From Myoxocephalus aenaeus (lineage: Eukaryota > Chordata > Actinopteri > Perciformes > Cottidae): a DNA stretch of 64,000 nucleotides. The notes below the pieces were generated by a model. It worked only from the letters and a program-made list of their open reading frames with translations, made no database searches and was not told where the DNA came from. Shown here piece by piece: positions 1 through 13,639 of this stretch (the stretch's first letter is position 1; the number at the start of each line of letters is the position of its first letter). Made by a program: the position numbers and the translations under genes. The stretch is from positions 1,300,001 to 1,364,000 of the forward strand of contig JBAMJR010000015.1 of assembly GCA_038501785.1 (NCBI GenBank). Reading direction: 5' to 3'.

Positions 1-949
1 CAATAGTGGGTCAGTACCCTGACCCACCTGTCCATTATAAGTCATGAATTCTTAATACTATTTTATTATTTCATATATTTATTGCATTATCTATTTTATT
101 TACTTACCAGTCATAACCACACACATTACGGTTTTATATGTATATGAGAATTCCACAAGTAAATTGAGGGGTCCGTCCCATGCAGAACTGGCCCGGAGAA
201 TCCGTAACATACGAAGCACCCTCACGGCCAACTTCGGTTACCAATGTAAAATAACACTTGCAGCCATGAAAAAACTAATTTTAATTAGCAGCTAAATTAT
301 CAGTATTCTGTTACACATGCTACACTTTGGATCCTCTGAAATCGCACTATCAACTAAAAAAGTGCATTTAAGTGCCAAAAGTGTTGAAATGTGCGCACAT
401 CCTGCTATGTTACTGACCACATAACTAGCAGTTAGCTAATGTAGCTTGCAAACTGTAGCGTTAGCATTAAACTTACAGGCATTGGTAAAGTTTTATAATA
501 CAAAAAGTTCCAATGGCATCGAAGAGTACCAATTGTATAAGCATGCTTTCTTGGCGTTATGATTAAGAGGGGGCTAATGGAAAATGTTCCCCCTGTAATG
601 CGTCCCAGGCCACAATAAGTTAAAGAACCCCTGATGTAGCCTCTGATGTGTGAGCAGGCCGCCTCTGTGCTGCTCAAAGCCCATGTGACCCTCTGCCCTG
701 ACACCGCAGGACGGTGTGAACGAGCGAGGTCGCCACGAGCTGGGGCCTGACGGGAGTTAAGGAATCTGACTTGGCAATGATGAATAGCAAGCACCTGCAC
801 TACTCACGGAAACCAGTGAGATTGAGAGATGGAGAGGAGGGGAGGAAAGAAAGTGTCCAGCACCAAAATTGGCAACAAGAGACCTCACCTGCTACAGGGC
901 TTGGAGCAATAAAAAAAACTCCTGCCTCCCTTAAGTCCTTCCCTCACTA

Positions 950-950
<1 letters not shown>

Positions 951-1037
<87 letters not shown>
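951..1037. repeat. (CA)n microsatellite
   Basis: An uninterrupted CA dinucleotide run of about 43 units. Tracts this long are typical of teleost genomes and are usually length-polymorphic. It directly follows a short A-run and CT-rich sequence. Confidence 0.97.
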
Positions 1038-1040
<3 letters not shown>

Positions 1041-1464
1041 AGCTCAACTTGCTTTATTTTTGATGTTTGTCTTGCTAATGTGCAGAACCTCAGGGAGAAT
1101 CAGACTTAATGCAAGGAGACCACAAACTCTGCGCTCTGTGGTCTTAACAAGGACAAACCACTCACCGAGCTTGGCCAGAGTCGGACCGGGAGTCCGATGG
1201 GAGGGAACCAGAGAGAGTGGAAGAGAGAGTGCAGGATGGAGAAGAGAGAGAGAGAGTGGTCGGGGATTGTTTTACAAACTGAATTCCTTTAATTAATCAC
1301 CCTGTTTGAACAGCTGGCCTACTCAAGACAGGTCGTAACGGGATCCCTACATGGAAGTGGGGATTACAGACGCGGATTCGGCAGAAAAATATTAGCTGTC
1401 AAACGTTGCAGCCGAGAGGTGCAGGAGAAGGCCCCTGTTTCCTGGTGGTGAGAGAGCCACAGAA

Positions 1465-1485
1465 GGGGGGGGGGGGGGGGGGGGG
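1465..1485. repeat. Poly-G homopolymer
   Basis: A run of about 21 consecutive G. Length calls in such runs are error-prone, and the tract could form G-quadruplex structure. Confidence 0.9.
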
Positions 1486-2503
1486 TGCTTAACATGGCTC
1501 CCCAAGGACTGAGGCCGCACAAGGCAACACAGGGGCCTGCGGAGGGGGTCGTACTTTGGGCCAGGGGGCAGCCCCCAAGGCCAGCAGTCGTCCCAAAGGG
1601 CCGAGTCCGGTGCAGCAGTCTGGGAAGGGGGTTCAGATTTAGGGTCAGGCTCTGATATGGGACTGGAAACTTGGAGACCCCAGTGTTAGCATTTATGTTC
1701 AGGCCTCACATAAACAACCGAGAGCCGCTGTCAAGAGAGTATGCAGTGTCCTAATCGTACATGTTTATTATCAATGTCCCTGTAGAGGGATTGACATCAT
1801 GGTTAAGAATGTGGCTGTGAAATAGTTGGCTACCTACTCTTTGGTAAATAAATATGTTTTGCATGTAGGTCACATTGTGGCATTCTGAAGGAAGGCTAGG
1901 AATTACATCTAATTACAAATATCCATCATTGAACGTTTTACATGGTGTGAGTTTTCTGAGGGACCACTTTTTTTTTGTCTCAGCACCCAATTACTGGAGC
2001 ATTTTCCACCCAAAAAATCAGACAATTAATAATGTTCCACTATTCAATTGTATTGAACCCTTCTCTGATGAGTGAAGCAATGTCAAGAGAGCTTTTCTCT
2101 TCATAACCACCTTTATTCACTTTGACACTTATTCGATGTTCCACTGTACTGATGGACCAAACACAAGGTGATTGTCACAATGTCACCCATTTCTTGGCTC
2201 ACATGTTCCCGCCATTCCTTATCACCTACCCTCCCCCACCCACCTGCACACCTGTTCCCACTCCCCGATCAGCCAAGTAGGATATAATGGCCCAATTCCA
2301 ATCATTGGATAACTTTGCTCATATACCTGGTTTTTACTTTCGCCGTTTTTTGACCTGAAGTAATTTGTATTTTTTTGTTTTATTTGACCAGCCTGGCCGC
2401 CGAGTCGTACCTTTGGTTCAAACCTGTTTTTACTGACTTTACAGTGATGTGTTTAAAGCTCCAGGACAGCATGCAGTGTAGGGAGGAAACACATGTTCAT
2501 CGA

Positions 2504-2504
<1 letters not shown>

Positions 2505-2557
<53 letters not shown>
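2505..2557. repeat. (CA)n microsatellite
   Basis: Uninterrupted CA run of about 26 units in gene-free sequence. Confidence 0.97.
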
Positions 2558-2559
<2 letters not shown>

Positions 2560-5492
2560 ACAACAGCATACACATATAACCAAGATGTATCACTGTAATT
2601 GTGTAAACAGCAATATTACTCTCTGACCTTCCACCACGCCTCCACTCGCCTTTCTCTCATAGCCATGATGTAATTACCAAGGCACTTGATAAGTCATTGA
2701 GAGTTGGAGCGCACACAAAGTTAGATTTACCACTTGATGAGGCTAAACCAGAATCGTATCTGCTCTTATTTAATGAATGCAAATCACAGGCCAATATTTT
2801 TAAGAAGCTGATGCCAAGGATGTTAGTAATCCAACATTTGTCTGTCAGGACATTCACTGAGATATAGACCAAAGGAAGAAGAGACCTGCCTGGATAATGG
2901 CATAAAGCCTTTTTGAACATCTGTTTGGCTTTCCTTTGAGAGCCCCATAAAGTTTCACCACGGAGTTCGGTGGTGATTTCCCGGGTTTTTCTGTGTATCC
3001 CAATAGGGAGGCAGCAGCTTGTTCAGTGAACCATGATCAGTTCAAAGCAGAGAGGAGTTTGAGGAGTGTTGAGGACGATGATGTATAGCAGACTGGACCA
3101 CCGGGGTCATGACTCTGGTGTACCCCTTCTGTGTATGTGTGTGAAAAGACACCTCCTCTTAGATCACACATACAAATACAGACATAAAAACAATGACTAA
3201 CAGCACTGCTTAGTGAATTAATTAACTTTTGTAACAACCTACTCACTACTTCAATACTGTTATTATGTTTTAATGCTGGTACAACTAATACCTGCACATA
3301 ATGTTACAAACATAATCATTATTAGACAATAAGCGAAGATTAGAGGCCACAAATGTGACCACAATATTATAATGACATCCAGAATAACATCATATTGTCC
3401 CAAACCACATAAACACTTAGCAAGACCAGGGGCGGGGAGGACCATTAAAAGGACACTTCCGCCATTAAATACTTGTATAAACTTTGGGGACTCACAAGAG
3501 ACACAAGAGTTTAAATTGGTCACAGTGGCGAAGATATTCTGATTTCAGTTCCCTCTTTTAAATGCCCTCTTCTTTCAAAACGTACACCTCTAGTTTGTAA
3601 CCCAGGCTTTCTGTTGAAAGACTGAAGTCCCAAGCCCAAGAGGAGATGCCAGTTAGTTTTCATTCCCAGTGCATCAAACGCACACAGGACTCTAGAACAG
3701 TAGACCATTGTGCAAAATCTGTTTTAGAGATCGGTGTTCATGTCCCAAAATGATGTTGAGTTATTTTGAAGTTACGCGTTTTCCATGCTTACGTTGTTTC
3801 TTTTAAAAACCTGTTTACTGCGACTATAGTGGAGCATCAAAGTTTGACATGAAGGGCGACCCAGAGCATTGGAAAGTGACGTCAAGGATCCTGACCAAGA
3901 GAGTTGTAATGAGAATGTATTGGAGATACTTAACCCCCATGACATCATCAGGGTAATCTTTCCAGGCCTTGGAAAGCCCCATTCATATACACCTTTTTTT
4001 TCAGTCCCTTTCAGGAGGCTGCATTTCAACTTGACCCTCACAGAAACTTGTCATATGAAACTTTGTGTATACTCACTGTGGCTTTGTTTTGTTCATCTAC
4101 ACTATACTCCAACAGGAATGCATTAAGATTAAAGATGTTATAGTAATGTAGTGGGAGAAAAAAACTGTGACCAAAACTCAGAGCGGAGCAACAACCTTGA
4201 GTGAGAAAAGATGAGGATGTGTCAGGAATATAAGACTGTGAATATATCCCAAGATTTTTGTGTACACACGAAACCAATGAACCAGAAGTGCAAAGGAGAG
4301 GCTTTTCCGTGGAATACGTCATGTTTTCTCCAAATGTGTCTCCAAGAATTTGCCAAAATTACTTTGCGGAGGGTAAACAACAAATTTGAGTCAGCTTTGA
4401 GGTAGGTGCTCAATGCAACATCACACCCGATTCCCAGGATGCTTTCACGAGACGTGGTGCTTTTGTTTTCTCCTCCTCCGTGTGCAGAGTCTTGTGTCTG
4501 CGCTTATGTTTTCGTGACCATGCATGTTATTGACTTCCTGGCATACTGTTGCAGCAGACCTATTTTCCCCTCCAGGAACGAGGCAGGTCACGTATCCACA
4601 TCTGTGAGCGTCCATAAGCACTCAACACTTGGATGTGACTGTATGATTTTGTGTTCACGTGTGTATTACGTTAGCCGTATTCGTGCAGTTTGGTGGGTGT
4701 GTTTGCGTCCATCACTCAGAGAATATGTGTGTGATTAATGTATTTGTGAGTCTGTGAATTCCCCACCCTTTACTTTCTTTCTTTCTCTCTCTTAAGCGGT
4801 TGTTTGTGTGTGTCTGCTCTTAATGAATACAGCCACAGGATAAATAGCCGTATAATAAAACAATTACAATTAAGCACATCTGTGGGTAGTGAGCAGGGAG
4901 ATGAAGAGAGACTTTGAGAATAAAAAATTAAAAAGACAAGACAATAAATAGATGGCAAAAGAAAAGACATGAGAGTTTATTTAAGGTGTGAGAAAAAGTA
5001 GAGAATGTGAGGGAGATGCGTATCATTTCAGTGGCTCGTCTGGGAGACTCAAGGCGCTCCCACGTCCCTCAGCTCTCTTCGTTGAACGACCCTGCTCCCC
5101 TCTGTCTGCATTGGGAGAAAGGAAACGGACGAAGGATTTACTGTTGGGTCCTGACTTGTACACATTCCTGGTGTTGTTTTTCTCCCCTCGGCCCCTCGGC
5201 CATACCAAAGGCCTCTAAAACAACAGGCTGTCAGGTTGTGACAGCTGGCTTCAAACAGCTCCTACAGCAGCCCTGCACCCAGGTTCCCAGCCTCACCATG
5301 GAGCCGTGTGTGTGTGTTTGTATCTGTGTGTGCACGGATGGTTATATGTGTGTGTGTGTGTGTGGGGCGGGGGCTGGCTAAGTGTTTGTTTGGTCTGTAC
5401 ATGTGGATGTATAGCTGCTTGTGTCTGTGTGTATCTATCACTTTGAGATAAGTAGGACTTCAGTCGCTGAGACTTAACATTTAAACCCCTTT

Positions 5493-5493
<1 letters not shown>

Positions 5494-5572
<79 letters not shown>

Positions 5573-5599
5573 ACATTTGCACACACACACACACACACA
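5494..5599. repeat. (TG)n followed by inverted (CA)n
   Basis: About 38 TG units (5494-5570), then an 11-base spacer, then about 9 CA units (5581-5599). Because CA is the complement of TG, the two tracts can pair to form a hairpin. A compound repeat in this inverted layout is less common than a simple tract. Confidence 0.95.
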
Positions 5600-6079
5600 A
5601 ACACACCGCCTTATTCCCAGCGATGAGCCCAGGTGGCAGAGTGGCTTTGAAGCGCTGTGAGTCTTCTTATGATTCCCCTGGCCATCCAGGTGTGTGTGGG
5701 CTGGCCCGTCTGTCTCAGCCAGAGAAGGCCCTTTTTGTCTGAGCTTTGTCAACCAGGAGAACACCATTGATCCCCATGACCCCCCCTTCAGAGTGCAACC
5801 ACACCTCCAAGATACTCCCTCGCTTCAGATGTGGGAGCTGGCAGAAACCAAAGCTGTTTGGAGGATGGAGGAGTTGTGCAGGAGTTGTGGGCGGGGATAA
5901 GAGATCTTTTAGGTGAGCAAGAGCAGCCCCTCTTAGCACTAATGGGATAATTGTTTGCACTCCACAGGTGCTCACTGTCCAAATGAGGTCACAGCTCAAG
6001 TGTGGCTCTTCAAAAATGGAGGAAGGTTGGAATTTTTTCGGCAGAGAACTGCCAGATGGGAAACAAACATGCGCAGGAA

Positions 6080-8497
6080 TTTTCACCGCGGGAGTTTTCA
6101 CCGCGGGAGTTTTCCTCATTCATCCTGGTCGGTGTGTACATCCCACCTCAGGCCTGTGTGAGTGAGGCACTCCAACACCTGGCAGAGCAGATCACCACCA
6201 TGGAGCACAAACACCCAGACTCCCTGCTCATTGTTCTTGGGGACTTTAATAGAGCAAACCTCAGCAAAGAACTGCCAAAATACAGACAGCATATTAAGTG
6301 TAGCACCAGGGACAAAAACACACTGGACCACTGCTACACTGTACTGAAGGATGCATACCGCTCAGTCCCTCGTGCAGCTTTGGGACTCTCTGATCACTGT
6401 CTGGTTCATCTTCTCCCGTCCTACAGGCAGAAACTAAAATCTGCAAAGCCTGTGGTGAAGACTGTGAAGAGATGGACCAACGAGGCCAAGCTGGAGCTAC
6501 AGTCCTGCTTTGCATCCACTGATTGGAGTGTTTTTGAGGCTGCTGCTACAGACCTGGATGAGCTCACTGACACTGTGACGTCATATATCAGCTTTTGTGA
6601 GGACATGTGTGTGCCGACAAAAACCTTCTGCACATACAACAACAATAAACCCTGGTTCACTGCAAAACTCAGGCAGCTTCGTCGGGCTAAAGAGGAGGCC
6701 TACAGAGGGGGGGACAGGATTCTGTACAACCAGGCCAGGAACACTCTAACGAGGGAGATCAAGGTAGCTAAGAAGAGCTACACTGATAAGCTGGAAAAAA
6801 GGTTTTCAGCCAACGACTCCTCGTCAGTTTGGAGAGGCCTGGAGGTACTCACCAACTACAAGAGACCATCTCCCCCCACTGAGGACAATCACCGACTGGC
6901 TGACGACCTGAATGTCTTCTATTGCAGGTTTGACAAGCCCACTTCCACCCCGCCCAACTGCTCCATCATCGAACAATCACCTCCACTCTCTGCCTCACCT
7001 CTCCCATCCAACCCCCTACCGGCACTGAGGATCTGCGAAGGGGATGTGAGTCGGCTCTTTCAGAGACAGAAGATCAGGAAGGCTCCGGGCCCAGACGGTG
7101 TGTCCCCCTCCTGCCTGAAAGTCTGTGCTGACCAGCTGGCCCCCATCTTCACGGAGATCTTCAACCGATCACTGGAGCTATGTGAAGTCCCTTCCTGCTT
7201 CAAGCGCTCCTTGATCATCCCGGTCCCCAAGAAATCCTCCATCACAGGATTAAATGACTACAGACCCGTCGCCCTGACGTCTGTGGTCATGAAGTCCTTT
7301 GAGAGGCTGGTGTTGACCCATCTGAAGGACATCACAGGGCCCCTGCTGGACCCCCTGCAGTTTGCCTACCATGCAAACAGGTCGGTGGATGATGCAGTTA
7401 ATATGGGACTGCACCATATTCTGCAACACCTCGACTCCCCAGGGAGATATGCAAGGGTTCTGTTTGTGGACTTCAGCTCTGCATTCAACACGATCATCCC
7501 GGAGGTTCTTCAACCCAAACTCTCCCAGCTCACCGTGCCAGCCCCCACCTGCCGGTGGATCACAAACTTCCTGACAGACAGGACGCAGCATGTGAGGCTG
7601 GGAAAAGTCATATCCAGCACCCAGACTATAAGCACTAGTGCCCCCCAGGGATGTGTGCTCTCTCCACTGCTCTTCTCCCTCTACACCAACGACTGCACCT
7701 CAGGGGACCCATCTGTTAAACTCCTGAAGTTCGCAGACGGCCTCATCAGTGACGGCGACGAGTCTGCGTACCGACGGGAAGTTGAACAGCTGGTCCTCTG
7801 GTGTGGAGCCCCCCAACACTACCCCCCCCAACACTACCCCCCCCCCCCCCCCCCCCAACAATACACAACAGCACTGTTTCTGCGGTGGAGACCTTCAAGT
7901 TTCTGGGATCCACAATCTCCCGGGACCTGAAGTGGACTGCCAACATCAACACCATTCGGAAAAAGGCCCAGCAGAGGCTGTACTTCCTGCGCCAGCTCAG
8001 GAAGTTCAACCTGCCTCAGGAGCTGCTGATCCTGTTTTACTCCGCCATCATCCAGTCTGTCCTCTGCTCTTCCATCACTGTGTGGTTTGGATCGGCCACC
8101 AAACAGGACAGAGTCAGACTCCGACGGATCGTCCGGTCTGCAGAGAGAACCATTGGTTCCAGCCTGCCCTCCATCCTGGACTTGCACACCGCCAGAGTCA
8201 GGAAGCGGGCTGTAAAGATCACCACAGACCCATCACACCCTGGACACAAGCTGTTCCAACTCCTCCCCTCTGGAAGGCGCTACAGAGCACTGTACGCCAA
8301 AACCACCAGACACAGAAACAGCTTCTTCCCACTGGCCGTCACTCTAATGAACAGTTAAACAGACTCTTCATCTGCACTATCTGCACTTTTTTGTTGTTTT
8401 ACTACTGTCTTTAATGTCCTTTTTATATTTTTTATATTTATCTTGTATATTGTGTGTGAAAAAAAAAAAAATGTACGAAGATGATTCTGATTCTGAG
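6080..8497 (+). mobile_element. 5'-truncated L2-like LINE, inactive copy
   Basis: Non-LTR retrotransposon encoding a C-terminal part of an APE-type endonuclease followed by a reverse transcriptase. The endonuclease part starts near the YIPPQA motif and includes GDFN and SDH motifs, so most of the endonuclease and all of ORF1 are missing (5' truncation near 6080). The RT follows, with APGPDG, NDYRPVALT, the VDFSSAFNT motif-A region and APQGCVLSPLLFSLYTND. The copy is broken in two ways. The catalytic motif-C position reads FADG (7730-7741) and lacks the second aspartate and the following residues. A C-rich stretch at 7808-7857 replaces the downstream coding sequence and shifts the frame, so the C-terminal part (KFLGSTISRDLKW onward) continues in another frame to 8358. 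The 3' end carries an A-run and a terminal ATTCTGATTCTGA repeat, as is usual for fish L2-type elements. Clade assignment is from memory of motif wording. Confidence 0.9.
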
Positions 8498-8725
8498 GAA
8501 GGACACACTAATGGCAACATTGTAATGTTCAAATTATTTAAGACATGGAAAAAGTATGTATTAATATATGAAATAGACAGTTTGAGTTAAGTTAATTTAT
8601 ATAAACTGGTATCATTTCACACTTTAAATAGTGGGCCAATTTGGATAATTTTTCTTCGCAATTGCCAAAAATGTCTGAAACTAGGGCCCCCTCTGTCAAA
8701 ACTCAAAAAACACAACTTTACACAA

Positions 8726-9060
8726 AACACCAAATAAATAATTATTTTCAAATGCCAACTATATAATGTGCTAAGTGAAACACTTGGCATTTTCATTTGT
8801 AGCATACTGTAAGTATAGACTATGAAGAAAAATGCAATGGGGTAACCATCAAAAATGTGTATTCTCAATAGTCATACTCATAACAGTATCAGACACAATT
8901 AACTGAAGATAACATGAACATACTATATTGTGTTGTAAACTAAATATGTTGCAAGTCTTCTTACTTAAACTCAAAAATTGGCCTCCATTGTTGTGCACAC
9001 CAAAGAGCAATCCTGGATCCTATTTTTATTGATTGATAATTGAGTGTGAGATCACATATA
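8726..9060. repeat. Unclassified dispersed repeat, copy 1
   Basis: Shares several collinear blocks with 20725-21056: ACACYAAATAAATA, a CAAATGCCAACT/CACATGCCAACT block, GTAGCATRCTG followed by AATATAGAC-like sequence, TTGTTGTGCACACCAAAGAG, and GATTGATAWTTGAGTGTG. Both copies lie in the same orientation. The family is not recognised; it is presumably an old transposon. Confidence 0.65.
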
Positions 9061-9288
9061 TTTTGAAGTTGATTGATGTGGCCATTGTGGAAAGATCGAT
9101 AATTGCAGCGGCTTTTTGTATCCGAAATAATTCAATACAAAGTCTGACGACCAATTAAAGTCAGTAAAATAAATAGATCTTAACACACATTTGCACTTCT
9201 GCACACAGAAACAACAAACATTTTGCTTTCACTCCACCAAGCTTAGGCCTGCATATAAAAACTACCGGCTTCCTGACCCGGCCTCCTG

Positions 9289-9290
<2 letters not shown>

Positions 9291-9337
<47 letters not shown>
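9291..9337. repeat. (CA)n microsatellite
   Basis: Uninterrupted CA run of about 23 units. Confidence 0.97.
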
Positions 9338-9339
<2 letters not shown>

Positions 9340-10496
9340 AAAGGCAAACTAATAGTCAGATATACAGTAAGCCCCAACCACCAGGGCCATTGTTCCGTGC
9401 TTTGATACTTTGATGGTCTAATGCAGGTATTTTCATCAGCATATTTCCGGTGCTTATGAATCACGTATTGTGTCCATCTTCCACTGAGTCTTTTGGGAAG
9501 CCCCTTGATACCTCTGTTTTTTCTTATCCACAGGTATTTACAGTCACACCTTGTCGGTTTGAACCACACATATTCACAGAATGGAGTATTGTTTTTCTGA
9601 AGATGCTGGATATCCCCTTTTGCTTTTTATGAAGGGTTGTTTGGCGATGCGGCAGAATTTTTCAAAATACATTTTTATTAATTTGATTTAATAACACACA
9701 TTTAATGAAACCCATAAACCAAAATAATCTGCATGTATGTACAGAGTGTAAAAAACAAGACTTTTGACAAAACAGTCTCCACCTAATGTCACTTGACTGT
9801 AGCTTTTTAAGTTTTCTCAGTTGTTATGGAAGCATCTATTCATTATTCCAAGGTCAAGAATAAACCGTCATGCTCAAAAACAAGACTGTACCTTGTGCCT
9901 GTACACTTTTATGTCAATGTATTCCACATAACCTTTGTTGTAACCTTAACCTTAACTTTTATCTTAACCGTTATTGAGCTGAAACATACTTTTACTCACT
10001 GGAGATGAACCCTCTTGCCACTGAGGCAGTATATATGCACCTTTTGTGCATTCAGGGTTGTCTCTCATTGGCCATTAAGTTGTGAGTGATTTCCTAGCTG
10101 TTTTGCAGTCCTCTGTTTTCACAAAGGAAAGTCATATATTAACTCGCTCCCCTGTCCATTGGGAGGTCAGAGTCGCAGGTCAACTACAGTCTTGCGCTTG
10201 CTCATCGACACTTCAGCAGGGCAGTTAAAGTTCAGATAGGAAAAATACTACTCTTAAGTGTTTTCTACAGTGATTGTACATTAAAACGTGTTTAGATCAC
10301 TGAAGTGCACTTTGGAAACTATAATGTGGAATTTAAAAACAATCCTTCAGGCCCGTCTCTCGTCTAAAGCTGCTTTAGGCCCGATGCCACAGTGCAGATT
10401 GAAGTCACAATGGGAGACATCACAGAGTCACAGCCTGTAAATGTTATCTTTAGTTTCTTTTACATCAACAGTTTATCCATCTCTAATTGGAACATG

Positions 10497-10518
10497 CCCC
10501 CCCCCCCCCCCCCCCCCC
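10497..10518. repeat. Poly-C homopolymer
   Basis: Run of about 22 consecutive C. The length is uncertain in any assembly. Confidence 0.9.
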
Positions 10519-10726
10519 TTCTTTCTATCTAAACACATAGATGTGCACGGACACACGCACGCACACTCGTACATCCAGATATAGTCACACACTCACCGAT
10601 GCACATACACATCTAATGGAATTATGGGAACATCTGGAGGAGCTCATCCAATGCACAGACAAATGTTTCCTGGAGAGCACCAAAAGAACCATCAGAGACA
10701 CTTCAAACAGCCCGCCACTGCGAACA

Positions 10727-10730
<4 letters not shown>

Positions 10731-10796
<66 letters not shown>

Positions 10797-10808
10797 CACA
10801 CACACACC
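10731..10808. repeat. (CA)n microsatellite
   Basis: Long CA run interrupted once by TG near its 3' end. Confidence 0.96.
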
Positions 10809-12648
10809 TCTTGGCTGCAGAGGTAAAGGCCAGATCAGATGAGTGGAGGGAACAAAGAGCTTCTCTTTGCCTTCAAAAGTATTGCAGCACTTAAGGTTAA
10901 CTCTTCGAGCACAAGGGCTGTCTTTCTTCTCAGCCAGTGTCTCTACACATCCTCATATGCACGTCGGCCTACCAGGGTCCAGGGCCCACCAGGACACAGA
11001 GCAAGCCAAGGGGCATAGGGAGCTTCTTGTGAAACAATTTCACGATGTCAGGGTCAGGCTGTCTGGCCTCTGACAAGCCCCCACGACACCCAGTGTGCAC
11101 AAGATCAATGCACTGCATGTGAATGTATAGTAAACAGTGTTGTAGATGACATGGGATAGAGTAATATGCTGATCAATCTGACTTTCATCTAGACTAAGAA
11201 AGCATATTTTCTGACCACCAAGAAGGCATACTTTCAAAGGCACTGTTCATCAGAGGGAGAATTAGAAACTGTTTCTCTCACATTGTATTGTCAACTTTTT
11301 TAAATTGTTACGTTATGATTCTCATAACCTTTTCATCATGATTGTAATCGTACCCCTCCTCACAGTAGAGGTTTTGTGTGACATTATCTACAAATCCCTA
11401 TATTAAAAAAACTAAAACTAAAACCAAAGTAATGACCCCTTGTAGTCATATATTACAGAAATGTTTTCACTGAAAACTAAGCAAAGTATTCCATCAGCCA
11501 TGTATTTCAAATAGGCCAATCTACCCAACAACACTTCAACTGTCATTACACTTGTCAAATCAGTTTAGCTTATAAAGCCCAGAATCATGCTTTTGTCTCA
11601 AATGGCTTTAACAGAGACTAATTACATATTCCAACTATTATGTATTGTGTAAGTGCAAAAGTATTCTATACTAGTATTCTCAATAAATGATTCAAACTTA
11701 AAGGCGTAGTCAACCATTTTGAAGATTCACTCTTCCGCGGTACTATCTCTCAAATGACAAAATTGAATTCAAGATACATGATTTTGTCTGGTCAGTGACA
11801 TGTTTAAACATAAAACAATACTAGAAAATGCCTTCATAATAAAGTCTCTTTTTTATTCTCAACCCTGCCTTCTTTCCTTTTCCTCCATCTCTCTAATTCT
11901 CTGTCAGACACGACAGAATACACAGTTTATCATTATCGCCCCCTCTCACCTGAGACCTCACCTCTTGTCTCCCCTCATGTCTACTTCCTGACACCCCCTC
12001 CCTCCACCCGCTCGGCCCTTTCACCCTTCCTCTCCCCTGCCACTACCCATCCCTTCACACGTTCTCTCCTCCCCTCCCTCCCCCTCCTCACCTCCCTACC
12101 ACCTAGTGAGCACATTTCCTTACTCCCTCCCTGCCAACAAAGGGGGAAAAAAAGCTTTTACTCATTAGCGGATGACCCTTGCCCCTAGGCCACATTTTAA
12201 GAGGCTCTACTTGACTCCTGACATGGCCGTCAGCAATCAAAACATGTGCGTTCAGTGCATATAGACCTGTGTATTGATGCTTGGCTCGATGTGTGTGTGA
12301 CAGCAGTCTGACAGGAGACAGACAGGTTCACTAACTACTGCACAACCTCTGTGGTGGTTCCTCTGTCCCCGGGCCGGACACAGGCGGTGGTTACCCACGA
12401 TGGAGATGGATCGCTCTCTCTTTTGTACTCCTCATGTGGCCCAGTTTGCCGGAGCCCCATTAGCTTTATCGCCAATGTATGTGTTTACTCATTGGGAAAG
12501 GTGAAGGGTTTGGGCATAGCGTGTCAGAGTCAGTGCTTAATTGTGTTGATGCTTTTCTAATTGCTCGCAGAAGTTGGATGTGGTAAGCTTGTTTAAGATC
12601 CGATGTGTTTGTGTTTCTAATTTCACAGACAGGATGCAAACACACATA

Positions 12649-12650
<2 letters not shown>

Positions 12651-12715
<65 letters not shown>
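12651..12715. repeat. (CT)n microsatellite
   Basis: About 32 CT units, flanked on both sides by short CACACA stretches. Confidence 0.97.
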
Positions 12716-12718
<3 letters not shown>

Positions 12719-13639
12719 CTCCAACACACACATACAGATTCTGCTTGATACAAAATTATTAAAATTTTTGAGGTATTTAAATCCACTAGATGTTTTGGTA
12801 AGATAACAGAATCGCAGCGAGTCCACCTGAATATTTGAGCTAACCCAAGGCTCTCTTCTGTCCCGGTCAGTCTTTTAATGAGGAAGCTGACATCATATTC
12901 CCTATAGGGCAGGGTGTTGCTACTGTAGTAATAGCCCTTCTTTGCTGACAGATTCATGCACACTCTTCGTTTGATGTGGCTCTCTCCTTCTGCTTCAACC
13001 TCGGCTTGTCTGCTTTTGGAAAGATTTCTTCCAAGGAAAACAGAGGTTTTCAAAGGACAGCAACCAAGCAATTAAGGTCCTCTTTAACCTGTTTTACTGT
13101 GTGGTAATGTGACATGTACCTCTGTGTGTCTCTGACACTAATACAGACATTTCTGCTCCCAATATGACAACACACAGGTGGTATATTGTGAATTTTGCAA
13201 ACAAAATAGGATTCAGACTATCAATAACAATATTTCAAACCACTTTGAAGGCAATCTTTTGTATTTGAAAAAGAACCAAAACAAGAAGAGGAATATAATA
13301 TTTCAGTCAGTAGAAAGGTGATTGAGTAGGAGAGGGGTTGGAAGAAGATGGAGGGTTGAGTATTTTTTTTCTTTTTGCCTAAGGGAAGGTAGTCTGGAGA
13401 TTTTGGGCGAGCAAGGGAGTGTATTTTAACCTTTTCTCATCCCAGATTCATTCTTACCTTTTAAAATGTATTGTAAATGAAAATAACAATAAAAAAAAAG
13501 ATACAGCACAAAGATGGCTTTATTTTTTATATTTAACAGGGTGCTCTTATAAAGGCTATCTTGGAAAGACTTACAGACATGTGACTAAAGTCATCATTTA
13601 ACTGAATTGAGGGACAGTCAGACATATGATCTCATAAAT

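Larger units (their letters stand above)
1..6079. other. Intergenic, no gene recognised
   Basis: No open reading frame here resembles a known protein and no convincing exon with splice sites was found. The stretch holds (CA)n tracts at 951-1037 and 2505-2557, a G-run at 1465-1485, a (TG)n/(CA)n pair at 5494-5599, and a 9-bp hairpin at 6-27. The rest is unremarkable AT-rich to mixed sequence. Distal regulatory elements of LBH could lie here, but nothing in the sequence proves that. Confidence 0.6.
8498..13639. other. Intergenic, repeats only
   Basis: No gene recognised. Contains one copy of an unclassified dispersed repeat (8726-9060), (CA)n at 9291-9337 and 10731-10808, a C-run at 10497-10518, a pyrimidine-rich stretch around 11865-12125 and a (CT)n tract at 12651-12715. 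Apparent reading frames here are shadows of the microsatellites. Confidence 0.6.

Noticed and set aside
771..1109. Open frame with a long Thr-His repeat
   Set aside because: It is simply the translation of the (CA)n microsatellite; there is no homology or splice context.
3869..4126. 85-codon frame with a non-repetitive sequence near 3.9 kb
   Set aside because: No homology is recognised and an overlapping antisense frame has similar length, so it is probably chance or a decayed repeat.
12466..13071. 201-codon minus-strand open frame with an Arg-Glu repeat
   Set aside because: The length comes from reading through the (CT)n tract. The flanks resemble no protein, and it lies in gene-free sequence.
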